A DNA stretch of 64,000 nt from Isoetes taiwanensis. Its lineage: Eukaryota; Streptophyta; Lycopodiopsida; Isoetales; Isoetaceae. Positions 23,580-33,245 of the stretch are shown one piece after another. Position 1 is the first letter of the stretch, and each line of letters starts with the position of its first letter. A program made the translations under genes and the position numbers. Under the pieces are notes generated by a model. The model was not told the origin of the DNA, did not search any database, and was given only the letters and a program-made list of their open reading frames with translations. Location of the stretch: NCBI GenBank assembly GCA_021234155.1, contig JAJEKV010000011.1, positions 17,936,677-18,000,676 on the forward strand, written 5' to 3'.

Positions 23580-25340
23580 CCTTAGTCGGTGTTAATATTC
23601 CATGCCTATTATGAGGTCATACTTGCCAATGTACATAAGTTGGCGATGCTGCTCTACTTTGCTCCGCTTAAGGTTGATGTCAAATTTGACTCTTGTTCCT
23701 TTGGTGCTGCTAATTGTTCAGCCTTGCCATACTTACTGGCCTAGATTTAGACTTAAGAGTCTTGCTCTTAAAGATGTCCTCCATCTAAGAGGTGCAAGAT
23801 TACAGGTTAAAGAATTATTTACATAAATCTTATGGCCACAAGGTTTTGTCGACATGACATTTCCTTTGGACATACATAAAAAAAACTATGTAATTAAATA
23901 GTTATTCTTGTTTCAGCTGTAATCTATACTCTAAGATCTCTTTTTCTTGCTTATTACCCTCTTGAAATAGTCCCACCTTTGAGTTGATGCCATCTAAGAA
24001 GTTGGCCGGACTTATTAGATTGCTTCCCTTCATTTGGTCGGATTCTTCCTTATGTTGTGGAGGTACTCATCGTATACATGGTCGACGGTTATCCTATTAT
24101 TGAATCCTGCTTAGCGAGGTGATCAAGCTCACGAAGAGGTTCCAATATGTTAGATATCTATCAGCAAATATATGTAGTTTTAGTACTTAATACGTTTTTC
24201 TTCCCAATCCTTGAAGCTTTGCTCAATTCTTGGGTCAAACCTTTCTAAAAGAAATGACAAAAATCTACTCAAAATTTCGTCCCAATCCCATCATGGATGT
24301 TATCACCCATAACTCTAAGATATTCCACTATCTGATAGGTCCCTAGCTTGCTAAAAGATGGTGTAGTCATTAGTCATTTGGAATAGCAAGACGATGATCC
24401 ACAATTTTGTTGAAAAATCTGATCTTCTTAGAGGAGTTGTATAATGATTCATGTACCCCCAGTTTTTTGTCGAGCATATTCTGACTCTGATCGTCCTTAA
24501 TGTCGATATTGACTACCTTCATTAAAGTTATCCATATTTCATATGTCTTGGAGGTTCCAAGATTTGAGGATGATTCTTCTAACTCCTGAATTGATTTTGT
24601 TGTGTTGACCTTGTCGATTTGATTCTCTGTCTTGGCGGTCGCATGCTACAGTTATAAGGTTGATGACAATGTTGAGTGCTTTACCACTTCTAACTATGCA
24701 ACTTCTCTTCCTGAGAAAAGTCTATTTGCATCCATGTGCAGGGACTCTAATCTTGACTGATCAGTTAGTAATGCTGATATTTGGTCCCCCATAGTGCCTC
24801 TTCTTGTTGGTGTTTGACCTCCAATCTCTAAGGTGGAAGATCGTCATGATCCTGAGATGGTGCTATCGAGGCTGATGTAGCTGCTCTGAAGTATCGGGGC
24901 TGACGAGGAAGAAGTTGGTTGTGGTCTGGCCGTATTCCTATTCCTGAGCATCCCACAATTGTGGGCCTGTATATCTGTGATAGTTACCCTTCCTAGGAGG
25001 TATGTCCAGTCTCATCCTTTAGAACTCTTGATGTCACAAGTCAATGAAGTCGTTTAGTTGTTGGTGGCGTAGTTGTGACATTAGTCGTCGATGTGGAGCC
25101 CTTCCTCGAGACAATATGGCATTTCAAGAATATCCTTGACTAGAAGATGTTTCTCTTTTAATGTGATCCATGGTGTAAGTGCCATGATGCCCAATGGCTA
25201 TTGCATAGCCCTTCTTGGCAACTCATGTGTCTATCCTTGATGTCTCAATAATCCTTTCTGTAGGTTCCTCTCTATGATTCTCGGTTCCCCTGTGCACCAT
25301 CTTGACCTTTGCTTTGCTGAAGTTTCCTTTATAAGGTTGC
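23580..25340 (-). other. Degenerate internal region of the chromovirus or a second gypsy element
   Basis: No long open frame remains. Short minus-strand stretches look Gag-like (charged helices, a run reading FxKxFDPRIEQSFKDWEEK-like across frames near 24,220), but they are too broken to name. Protease and reverse transcriptase motifs were not found. Confidence 0.25.
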
Positions 25341-25347
25341 CCTCTAC

Positions 25348-25504
25348 TGTAACGTTCCTAACCGACATGCCCTTAACCAACTGGGCAAACCGTCTAGACG
25401 TTTATGAGTAGTCGCTTCTACCCATTTATGCCGGTGTCTCGGGAACGCCCCACAGACACATTCAAGGTTCGAATACTCGAGCAGTCTACCATGGACCCGT
25501 TACA
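25348..25504 (-). repeat. TRIM 3' LTR
   Basis: 157-bp LTR bounded by TG..CA. It holds a tRNA D-arm-like stretch, GCCCAGTTGGTTAAGGGC, on the minus strand. Confidence 0.85.
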
Positions 25505-25642
25505 GTCTCTCCCACTAGAACTATGCTCGTCCTCGAGCATCCAAGGCTATACCATGTCACAATGATTACCAAGTCTTTGCAAATTACCCATGCATATAGG
25601 CACCCATGGAGACTCGAACTCGAGACCTGCTCTGATACCAAC

Positions 25643-25799
25643 TGTGACGTTCCTAACCGACATGCCCTTAACCAACTGGGCAAACCGTCTAGACGTTTAT
25701 GAGTAGTCGCTTCTACCCATTTATGCCGGTGTCTCGGGAACGCCCCACAGGCACATTCAAGGTTCGAATACTCGAGCGGTCTACCATGGACCCGTTACA
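25643..25799 (-). repeat. TRIM 5' LTR
   Basis: 157-bp LTR adjoining the primer-binding site. It carries the same D-arm-like stretch, and a T-arm-like GAGTTCGAGTCTCC lies about 40 bp past the LTR in the interior, so RNA polymerase III promoter boxes may span the junction. Confidence 0.85.
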
Positions 25800-25804
25800 T
25801 CTAC

Positions 25805-26450
25805 TTTCAAATTCGTCGATGTTGCCGAGTGATTCCCGTGTCGAGGGCTCGAGGATCTGCAACGAAGGTTCCCCTGACCTATTTGACTACCCTAAAGTGC
25901 ACATGCTAGCTAATACTTACCATAACAACAATTATTTATGTCTACTTACTCTATAATCTCTATATTTATGCCTTTATCCACTCTAACTCCAATGATTCAC
26001 TTGGCATTTGGCACTTTACTAGGCACTGAGAAGGATATTTGTTTATTGTCATGGGGTGGTATAAGGAGACTTATTTTATGGGTGCACTTGGTGTGTTGGA
26101 CTCAACTACCTAGGTAGAATGAATTCCTAGATAATTATCTATGATACAAAGGCACGGCGGAAGACACTTGATGATAGCGCATCTATAACGTGTGTTGGTA
26201 TATCATAGCAACGTGTGACAACAATTTTTAAGCCCTTGGCAACTAGCTGGATTTCTAAGAAAAGGATTTGACTATACTACCTATATGTAGACAAGAAGAC
26301 AATTGGCAAGATAAGAGCGACAATTAAGCTAAGATGAATGCAGATGCTGTCTCTATCTAGCTTAAGGATCTTGGTTCTAACTCTAAGGGTCTTGGCCATT
26401 AATATTATCTAACATGATTAAAGCTTAAATATAATGAAGGATTATATTAA
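25805..26450. other. Gene-free stretch
   Basis: No supported gene. The frame at 25,699-25,956 runs out of the TRIM LTR and is chance. Confidence 0.35.
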
Positions 26451-26454
26451 ATAT

Positions 26455-26550
26455 AAACGATGCCTGCCCTTAGTGGTTGGCAGGGAGGGTTTGGAGGGGT
26501 TCATCCCTATGGGTGGGAGGTTCGATTCTCGTTATTTGTAAGAATTCTTT
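26455..26550 (+). mobile_element. Possible tRNA-derived SINE head
   Basis: A B-box match (GGTTCGATTCT, near 26,520) follows a weaker A-box-like TTAGTGGTTGG (near 26,474) by about 45 bases, with T-rich sequence after it. No second copy or target duplication was found, so this is only a candidate. Confidence 0.3.
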
Positions 26551-26589
26551 TAAGATGAGGAGATGAGGTTCAAATGGATTGGAAAGCTA

Positions 26590-26720
26590 GAATGGAGTGC
26601 TACAAGACACTAGAATGTATAGCAGATGGCTAAAATGCGCATGAAGAACTTTTTAAGCAAACACGGGACTCTAGCCACATGGAGAACTTTTTTAAGCAAA
26701 CACAGAACTCGGGTTTGTCG
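26590..26720 (-). repeat. Inverted copy of the intron repeat found at 32.95-33.17 kb
   Basis: The minus strand here holds the motifs TGTTTGCTTAAAAA, GTTCTCCATG, TTTTAGCCATCTGCTAT and GCACTCCATTCTAGC in the same order as plus-strand copies near 32,955-33,040 and 33,090-33,175. It lies directly downstream of the Ulp1 5' exons on the minus strand, so it is probably intron sequence of that gene. Confidence 0.65.
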
Positions 26721-27060
26721 AGTGAAAAAGAGGGTCAAAGAGATGAAAGGGATGGCTCCTTGGAGCATCAAATAGTATTCCATGTATCTGCAAATATATG
26801 CATATGATGGCACAATCCTGATGATCACAAATCAGATGAAAGTATCACCTTGAGAAGAGGAGGATCGATTGATCATTGAACCACTGCGTATCAGCTTCCA
26901 AATTTTTTATGTCGGTGGAGCTAATCACGACAGTTTCAGTTCCACTCAGCACCACTTCCAAATGTGTATGTGGTTTTAGATAGACAGGGACTGCCGAAGC
27001 TCTATCATCTCTAGTTCTAAACACACTCGAGAACATTTGCTCACAATCCATTCAAATATT
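26720..27060 (-). pseudogene. Ulp1-like (C48) SUMO protease, N-terminal exons
   Basis: The minus-strand frame (26,845-27,051) ends VVISSTDIKNLEADTQWFND followed by QSI, matching the start of the Ulp1/SENP catalytic domain, where the W-LND block binds SUMO. A GT donor at about 26,849 is followed by an acceptor near 26,795, and the next exon reads YMEYYLMLQGA in register. The frame then runs into the repeat at 26,590-26,720 and the catalytic residues are absent. They occur on the plus strand at 33.25-33.9 kb, also next to this repeat. That suggests one gene split by an inversion between inverted repeat copies. Confidence 0.6.
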
Positions 27061-27141
27061 TTAAATTGAAAAAGTACAACACATATCATAGAATTTTTTT
27101 TACTTATATTGACTTTTAAAGAGTTTTACAAGATTCATTTA

Positions 27142-29709
27142 TGAAAATACTTGTCGAGCATTTTCATGCAGTTGCGCGACTCTTCAGAATCCCACATGTT
27201 CCACATTTGATGTTCCTAAGCTGGCACACTTTCTACAGCCAAAAGTCCTTCCAGCCATGGTTTGAGTTGCTCCAAAAGGAAATTGGAATCTAACCTGTCG
27301 GGAGCAAAACTATTTGGACATATATCATTGTGTTCGACTGATTGGCAGAACCCTTATATCTGCTGTCATCTATCAACAATGTGTTTTTCACTTGGTATTT
27401 TCAGTATTTCTGGTACACTTTGGACAGATCCTTAAGGAAAATTGGCTTATTAACCACTTTTAATTTTGTGTTGGTGCAGTCATCCTGATTCCAAATAAAA
27501 AGAAATCTGCCCTTATATTCCTGCAGCAACTTTCTCATCAACAAGTCAACATTACTCTTAGCCATGCTGGACCACAATGCAATCTCAAATTTTGAAAAAT
27601 ACCATTCTAAGAACTCCTGTAATCCAGGTCTGGAAACTGTTGCCTTTTGAAGGTTCAATTTCTAGAGGGTCACTTCTGGCTCGGCCGATGCAGGGATACT
27701 CTCTTTCAAGTCATAAAACTTGCCTAAAACCTCATTAAAATCCAGAACAAGGAGAATTTCAGTTAACCTCTTGGTTTTTCTTGGTTGAGGTTGTATTGGA
27801 CTCGATGAGCAGTCTGCATCTTGTCCAAGTTCCGGGGTTTCTTTGTCAACTTCATCACCTGCATCCGCATTTGGCTCATGTTCAGCAGCAAAACTTTTTT
27901 CTGGTGAAGGATCCCGTGCAGAATGAATCTCAAGGGAATTAATTTTCCCCCCTAAAACAGATGCACTAGGAATCTCTTCGTGATGGCTTCCAGTTGCAGT
28001 AGCATTTATCTCTGAGCTCAATTTCAGTTTCTGCTAGTTCCTTATTTAATTGATTCAGCCCAGGCAACACTGTACCATTTAGCTCTTCATCCTTTAGTTC
28101 GCTTACAACCCGAACACCCTCTGCTGCTTTTGGATTTGCTGTCATGATTGATTGCCATCTGTGCAAATCAGCTCTAATTTTTGATGCTTTATGCTCCATC
28201 AACTCAATCTTTCTTTTGATATCATTTTTCCTATCCTCGTTTGCTTGCAATCGTTGCTTGCATCTATCAAACTTAGCTGATGTTGCAGCCAACCATTCCT
28301 TCACAAGTCTGCCATAGTCTGCAAAACAAAACACTAAATATATATATCAGCCTCCTAACATAGTAAGTCATGTACTGATGGAAGACCACAATCACACACC
28401 ACACAACACAAGGTACTCTCTACACACCACCACATATCACACATCACACAACATACACTGCACAGTAACACCACACAACACGCGGTGGTGGTAGCAAGGA
28501 GTGGTGGGACATTGTGCAGGGTGGTGGAGTGTGGTGGTGGTGGTGGTGTGGTGGGGTGTGTGGTGGTGGTGGAGTATGTGGTGTGTTGTGGTGGTGGTGG
28601 AGTGTGGTAGTGGTGGAGTGTGGTGTGGGACATGGTGAAGTGTGGTGGTGGGGTGTGGTTGTGGTGGTGTGGTGGTGGTGGTGGGTTTGGGGTTTGGTGG
28701 TGGTGGGTGGTGGTGGTGTGGTGGTGTGGTGGTGGTGGGTGTGGTGTGGGACATGGTGGAGTGTGGTGGTGGTGGAGGAGTGTGGTGGTGGAGGAGTGTG
28801 GTGGAGGGGTGTGGTGTGGGACATGGTGGAGTGTGGTGATGGGAGATGGTAGAGTGTAGTGGTGGGAGATGGTGGGGTGTGGTGTGGGACATGGTGGATA
28901 GCAACACTATTAGCACACATACCAACAACTCACCACTCACCAGACCACACATACCTCATCTATCATTCTGGCATTCATTGCACGAAATGCCCCACAGATG
29001 GCATCATAGAGACACAACATGACAATACAGCCAACATGATGCAAAATGGTAGTAGACATACCTGATTCTTGAAGTGGATTTGAGGTTACCTTTTCTGTGT
29101 TGATAGAAACAATCTAGGTCAAGCTTGAGATTTTTTTTCTGTTGTAACACAACTAATAATTGAACATACCTGCAATGGCATGTTTTGGTCTCAGAACATT
29201 GCTCTGCTTTTCTGTTTTGATTGTGAGTTCAGATTGAATGTGTGGTCTAGAGGAACCTGATTTGGTTTTTTCCCTATCATCTTCATCATCCCTGTCACTT
29301 TTACTATTTTCTTCCTGGTCAGGTTGGATTTGCCTATGCTTTCTCTTGGGTCTAGAAGAACTGGCCTCTGCTTTCTCATCGGGAGTTTTATAATAATCCG
29401 AGAAGCTCTTCCAATTAACAGCCTCGCTCTTTATATGCAGATAATAAGCCACTGCCCAGGTTCCAGGAGCCATTCCACCCCATGTATGTAGCTTCCCTGT
29501 AATTCTTTTGTAAATTTGCATGAACTCTTTGTATTGTTCATTGCTCAGATTCTTCAACCTGTACAAGAAAACGTATGCCTTAATTTTTTAGTTTGAACAA
29601 ACATTTGGGGGAAAATACCTGTAGCCAGATTTATTTGGAACTCTGTCACCCCAAAGCTTCTTTAGATCTTCATAGGGCACAATCTCTTGTTTGAGGAGAG
29701 ATTTCATCG
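27142..29709 (-). pseudogene. FCP1/NLI-type HAD phosphatase-like gene, multi-exon, decayed
   Basis: Exon 1 starts at 29,709 (MKSLLKQEIVPYEDLKKLWG). A GT..AG intron follows near 29,565-29,620. Exon 2 (to about 29,165) ends in a basic and acidic linker. A long intron (about 28,325-29,164) holds a GTG microsatellite. Exon 3 starts DYGRLVKEWLAA and carries a coiled coil near 28,050-28,300. The catalytic region reads LLVLDFNEVLG near 27,750, RPGLQEFLEWYFSKFEIALW near 27,570, FIWNQDDCTNTK, FLKDLSK and LLIDDSRYKG near 27,340. This is the FCP1 homology (HAD) fold that removes phosphate from proteins such as the RNA polymerase II tail. The usual DxDx motif is DxNx. A shift near 28,020, a stop at about 27,660 and a shift near 27,400 break the frame. 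Confidence 0.65.
28486..28905. repeat. GTG-rich microsatellite block
   Basis: An imperfect (GTGGTG)n/(GGAGTGTGGTG)n array lies inside the long intron of the phosphatase-like gene. All open frames across it (Gly/Val/Trp-rich on plus, His/Pro/Thr-rich on minus) are artefacts of the repeat. Confidence 0.9.
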
Positions 29710-30165
29710 TATAACCAGTGGCGTTCAATTCTGACTCAATTAGGGTTCAATCGGCAAGAAGCGGCCAAAAAACAGAAGAAGAGGTGATTATTCCTTAATT
29801 CAAAATGAGGGACAATGACGTGGCATAAAATTCAAAATAACCGACGCTCATTAATTCGCACTCCTGCAATCTCCGCTTCGGTATGCACCACCCGATTCTA
29901 CCACAAAGAAGGTGCCAAAATGTGGCGTCAAAATGCGCGTTTTTGATACACCACAGCATGCTTTTACCCTCATTCAAATTCTCAGCTATCGGAGTAGTAT
30001 ATGAGCTTCATGTAAATCAGTTTTTGGAAGAAACAGCTAAATTTCAATTGATAGTTAATAAAGACGTTGAGATTACTTCTGTAGTGGCTATTAACATCCA
30101 AACATTTTACTTTTTCCTTTTTTTTCACAAACCAAAAGCAAAAGAAAAAGAAAGAAGAAGAACAA
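29710..30165. promoter_or_regulatory. Divergent intergenic region between the phosphatase-like and DUF7869 genes
   Basis: The two genes are transcribed away from each other, so this 456-bp stretch should hold both promoters or untranslated 5' exons. No convincing TATA box was found. The DUF7869 gene lacks the N-terminal part seen in the second copy at 54-56.6 kb, so an upstream exon may also lie here. Confidence 0.35.
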
Positions 30166-31323
30166 ATGGAATCTATCTCATATTGGACCTCTAAGAAGCC
30201 TAGATCTTCTACATTGGCCACCGAATGTGTGCTAGACAGATTCATTCAGGAGAATGCTGAAAGTATTCCCTATAGGAGCAAAAGAGGTAGAGATGATGTA
30301 AGAGAAAATGTACGGAAGCTTCCTTCCATTCTTAATAAGAAGCTTATACATAAAGAAGTTGGTGCAGTCGTTGAAGAGCTTACAGGAACAACTGTAGCCT
30401 TGAACTCTTTCTATAGTATATGGAAAAGAGAATTTCCAGATGTTAGCATTGCAAAAAATACAGCCTTCTCTAAATGCAACATCTACGTGGTAATTAAGCA
30501 GAAGCTGGAAAAAACAAAAGATACAAGAGAGAGACGAAATCTTGCAATTCAACGTCGGTCTCATATGCTAGAGCAACGCTCTTGCAGAAGTCAATATTGG
30601 CATTGGAGAGCATTGTCACAGCGGTCTCCTGAAAATCATCTATGTATAATACATGATAAGATGGATCGGGTTAAGACTTTGGTGCCTAGAAGTCATCATC
30701 TAGCAAAATCTGTATGGAGAGGTGATCGCTTGAAGAGCAGTTTGACAGGAGCTTTGACTCATGGGCATGGTGGTCGTGCCTATGGTCATTTTTCACTTGA
30801 TTTATGGAAAGATGATTCAAACTTCCACATTGGTTCACTTTCTAGAATATTGCATAACTTGGAATTGGTGCAAGAGGACAAGATAGGTGACTTATGTGGA
30901 AGTAAGCCTGCAGATTGCAAATGGATGCAAGCAGTCAAGGACATCAATGCTTTGAAGAACAAACTTGCTTCCATGGCAGAAGTATTGCCAAGTACTTCAA
31001 CTACAACGAATCCTGAGGTGTTCAACCCTCTTCCTCGAAATCTCTATTTGCAACTTGATAATGCATCAGGCCAAAACAAAAATAGGTATGTCTTTTCATA
31101 CTTATCTTATTTGACTTGGCTTAAGGTCTTTGATGAGATACAAGTGGGCTTTATGATGGTCGGCCACACCCATGATGATATTGATGCTTTATTTGGAAAT
31201 TTTTCAACCTTGATGAGTTCGTCGAATGCTTTGACACTACCAGAGCTGCTTTACTTGTTCAGCAAGTGCAATGCAAAATCTCCAATTCCATACTTTATTG
31301 ATGAAGTTCCAAGGCAAACATAA
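30166..31323 (+). pseudogene. DUF7869 transposase-like gene, copy 1, 3'-truncated
   Basis: The 385-codon frame is open from MESISYWTSKKPRS. A Lys/Arg-rich helix-turn-helix-like region comes first, then CIIHDKMDRVK (Asp164), HGHGGRAYGHFSLDLWKDDS, YLQLDNASGQNKNRY (Asp298) and MMVGHTHDDIDALFGNF (Asp337/338). Three spaced Asp clusters in this order fit an RNase H-like DDD/E nuclease fold, which suggests a DNA-transposon transposase. That role is inferred: DUF7869 is uncharacterised as far as I know. The frame loses similarity to copy 2 after FIDEVP (near 31,310), where unrelated gypsy sequence begins, so the C-terminal 300 or so residues are missing. Confidence 0.7.
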
Positions 31324-31324
31324 C

Positions 31325-31480
31325 TTATGGGCTAACCTCAGAGATGGAAGCTCAAGTTCTACTGGAAGTACAGCTTCAATGCCATATACTAGATTGAAGG
31401 GTGTGTGAGTGGTTGCTGCTTTAATGGTGACCCTATAAGGCACTTCAGGTGAATGATCGCGAGGCTTGGGAGACATTGAG
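31325..31480 (-). pseudogene. Gypsy integrase fragment
   Basis: The minus frame reads PYRVTIKAATTHTPFNLVYG followed by IEAVLPVELELPS, the conserved end of the Ty3/gypsy integrase core. It abuts the broken DUF7869 gene and marks an insertion junction. Nothing else of this element was identified on this side. Confidence 0.65.
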
Positions 31481-31504
31481 ATCATAGTGTCCGCTTTTGA
31501 AGTT

Positions 31505-32050
31505 TAGGAGCAAGCAACAGGAGCGACCTCGGTAACAGGAGCAACCCCAGCAACAAGAAGAGCATATGAGGAGCAAGCAGCAGGAGCAACCTCGGCAATA
31601 GGAGCAACCCCAGCAGCAAGAAAAGCACATGAGGTGCAAGTAGCAGGGGCAACCTCGGCAACAGTAGCAACCCCAGCAACAGGAAGAACAACAAGAGTAG
31701 CTAGCAATGCGGAAGAAACGGGCAAAGAGAAAGTGGTCACAAGGGAGGAAGAGACGTAGGCAAGAGAGAGGCCAACAAAGAGGCGTGAAGACAGGCGGAG
31801 GGGGAGCGTGGTTATCAGAGAACCACAACCGGACAAACCAGAGGAGGACAAGTCCAAGGAGGAAAAACTGCACCAACAAGAGGGGGAGCAAGAGGCAGAA
31901 GAAGAAGAGAAGGAGAAAACACAAGCCCAAGCCACCCAAGAAGACGCCAAGAAGTACAAGATGAGCGATAAGCCATTTAAGTTGAAGCAAGACATCGAGT
32001 ACGAGAAGTCGAATGTAGCATACAAGATTTATATCTGTCGATGGATCTGA
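31505..32050 (+). other. Charged repeat-containing frame, possibly gag-like
   Basis: A 63-bp tandem repeat, about three copies (31,505-31,690), encodes an Ala/Thr/Gly-rich 20-21-residue unit (ATGATSVTGATPAT type). A stretch very rich in Glu, Lys and Gln follows and the frame ends at 32,050, with one internal stop near 31,775. Similar charged regions occur in plant gypsy Gag proteins, but no zinc knuckle is present. It ends two bases before the histone-like ATG. Confidence 0.35.
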
Positions 32051-32051
32051 C

Positions 32052-32456
32052 ATGATTACCAATACTGCAAGTAGAGTGTTGAGGTCCGTCAAAGACGGCC
32101 GACCAAGGTCGAAGAGCAAGCATCCACCACCTCAACCCGACTCTTTGAAGAAGGTCTGCTATGGACCAAATTCCAAGCACAGTAGAGCGTCTCGGGAGAT
32201 CTGGCACTGCCAACAGTGCACCAATCTGATGATTTGGAGAGCCTCTTTTGAGTGTCTACATCGAGAGATTATGCAGGAGTTCAAGATGGACTATCGTGTC
32301 ACACCAACGATAATGCGGTCTTGCCAGGAAGCAGCCAAAGTGGAGCAGACTCAACTTTTCAAGGAGGCCAAGACCCGTGCCGTTCACTTCAAGAGGATAC
32401 CCATTATGCTCAAGAACATGAACTTGGCATGGAGGATTAGAAAAGATAACATTTAG
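32052..32456 (+). CDS. Highly divergent histone H3-like protein (134 aa), or H3 pseudogene without stops
   Basis: The whole 134-codon frame aligns with histone H3 (about 136 codons). From REIWHCQQCTNLMIW to the end (residues 48-134) it matches the H3 fold region residue for residue without an insertion or deletion; I count about 35 identities in 87. Retained blocks include REI, FK.D, QEAA, LF, A.HFKRI.IM and LA.RIR. The N-terminal tail is basic and of H3 length, but the usual ARTKQT and K9/K27 contexts are lost. Several changes are Arg to Trp or Cys, as expected from CpG deamination. H3 packages DNA in nucleosomes; a diverged copy could be a specialised variant or a captured copy. The absence of stops at this divergence argues against simple neutral decay. 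Confidence 0.65.
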   Translation: MITNTASRVLRSVKDGRPRSKSKHPPPQPDSLKKVCYGPNSKHSRASREIWHCQQCTNLMIWRASFECLHREIMQEFKMDYRVTPTIMRSCQEAAKVEQTQLFKEAKTRAVHFKRIPIMLKNMNLAWRIRKDNI

Positions 32457-32529
32457 GAATCTTTGCATAAAATTTTGAGCTTGTATGTATATATGTTCCT
32501 GGAATTAATGATAGGAAGGGGGGGATGGG

Positions 32530-33245
32530 AGTGAAAGTCTCAACTCGGGTCACTCCACACGGAACGCCCCTGCGTTGCAAACACAGACCTCTTTGGCGTG
32601 GAGTAACTCGAGTCACTCTTGTTGTACTTAAATTTGTCGGATTGACATTAAAAAAGTTGCTAGATAGCTTAATGTTGCATCTTAGCACTTTAAATTTGTC
32701 AAAAATGTTATGTAATAATCAAGATTGACCCACTCAGGTCACTCCCCGCCAAAGCTCCCTGCGTTGAGAATGCAGACCTCTTCCGCATGGAGTAACCCGA
32801 GTCGCTCTTGTTTTCCCTTGTACTTGATGCACTCTAGCATTTTACATTTTCTAAAAAGGGTTAAAATTGCTTGAAATGACCCCACTCGGGTCACTCCGCG
32901 TAGAAGGCATATGCATTGAGAACGCAGACACAATTGGCGCGGAGTAACTTGAGTCCTGTATTTGCTTAAAAAAGTTCTCCATGTGCATTTTAGCCATCTG
33001 CTATGCATTCTAGTGTCGTGTAGTGCTCCATTCTAGCAAGGCTTAAAATTGATTGAAATGACCTCACTCGGGTCACTCTGAGTCCTGTGTTTGCTTTAAA
33101 AAGTTCTCCATGTGCATTTTAGCCATCTGCTATGCATTCTAGTGTTGTGTAGAGCTCCATTCTAGCAAGGCTTAAAATTGCTTGAAATGACCTCACTCGG
33201 GTCACTCCGCGTAGAAGGCATATGCATTGAGAATGCAGACACAAT
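32530..33245. repeat. Tandem array of hairpin-forming repeats
   Basis: Units begin ACTCGGGTCACTCCGCG or a close variant and end with its imperfect inverse, CGCGGAGTAACTTGAGTC, enclosing a 40-50-base loop. Copies start near 32,545, 32,735, 32,882, 33,066 (hairpin deleted) and 33,195 (cut off). Spacers near 32,950-33,190 repeat almost exactly and match the inverted copy at 26,590-26,720. The array ends where the Ulp1 coding sequence starts, so it probably sits in an intron of that gene. Confidence 0.7.

Larger units (their letters stand above)
25348..25799 (-). mobile_element. Complete TRIM (miniature LTR retrotransposon)
   Basis: The 452-bp element has two 157-bp LTRs (25,348-25,504 and 25,643-25,799) that I read as differing at three positions, plus a perfect 5-bp target-site duplication, TCTAC (25,343-25,347 and 25,800-25,804). 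On the minus strand the 5' LTR starts TGTAACGGG. Two bases after it ends comes the primer site TGGTATCAGAGC (25,629-25,640), complementary to initiator Met-tRNA. A purine tract (AGTGGGAGAGAC) precedes the 3' LTR. The 138-bp interior has no ORF, so proteins must come from another element. Confidence 0.9.

Noticed and set aside
25348-25799. Cassandra-type TRIM carrying a 5S rRNA sequence
   Set aside because: The LTR has tRNA-like stretches but I see no 5S rRNA-like block.
28355-28952. Long His/Pro/Thr-rich and Gly/Val/Trp-rich open frames
   Set aside because: They are all six-frame readings of the GTG microsatellite and change identity with frame while the repeat stays the same.
31445-32119. 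224-codon Leu-rich minus frame resembling a membrane protein
   Set aside because: It is the reverse of the Gln/Ala/Glu tandem-repeat frame and the H3-like gene start.
32252-32440. 62-codon frame inside the H3-like gene
   Set aside because: A +1 shadow of the H3-like frame with no similarity to anything recognised.
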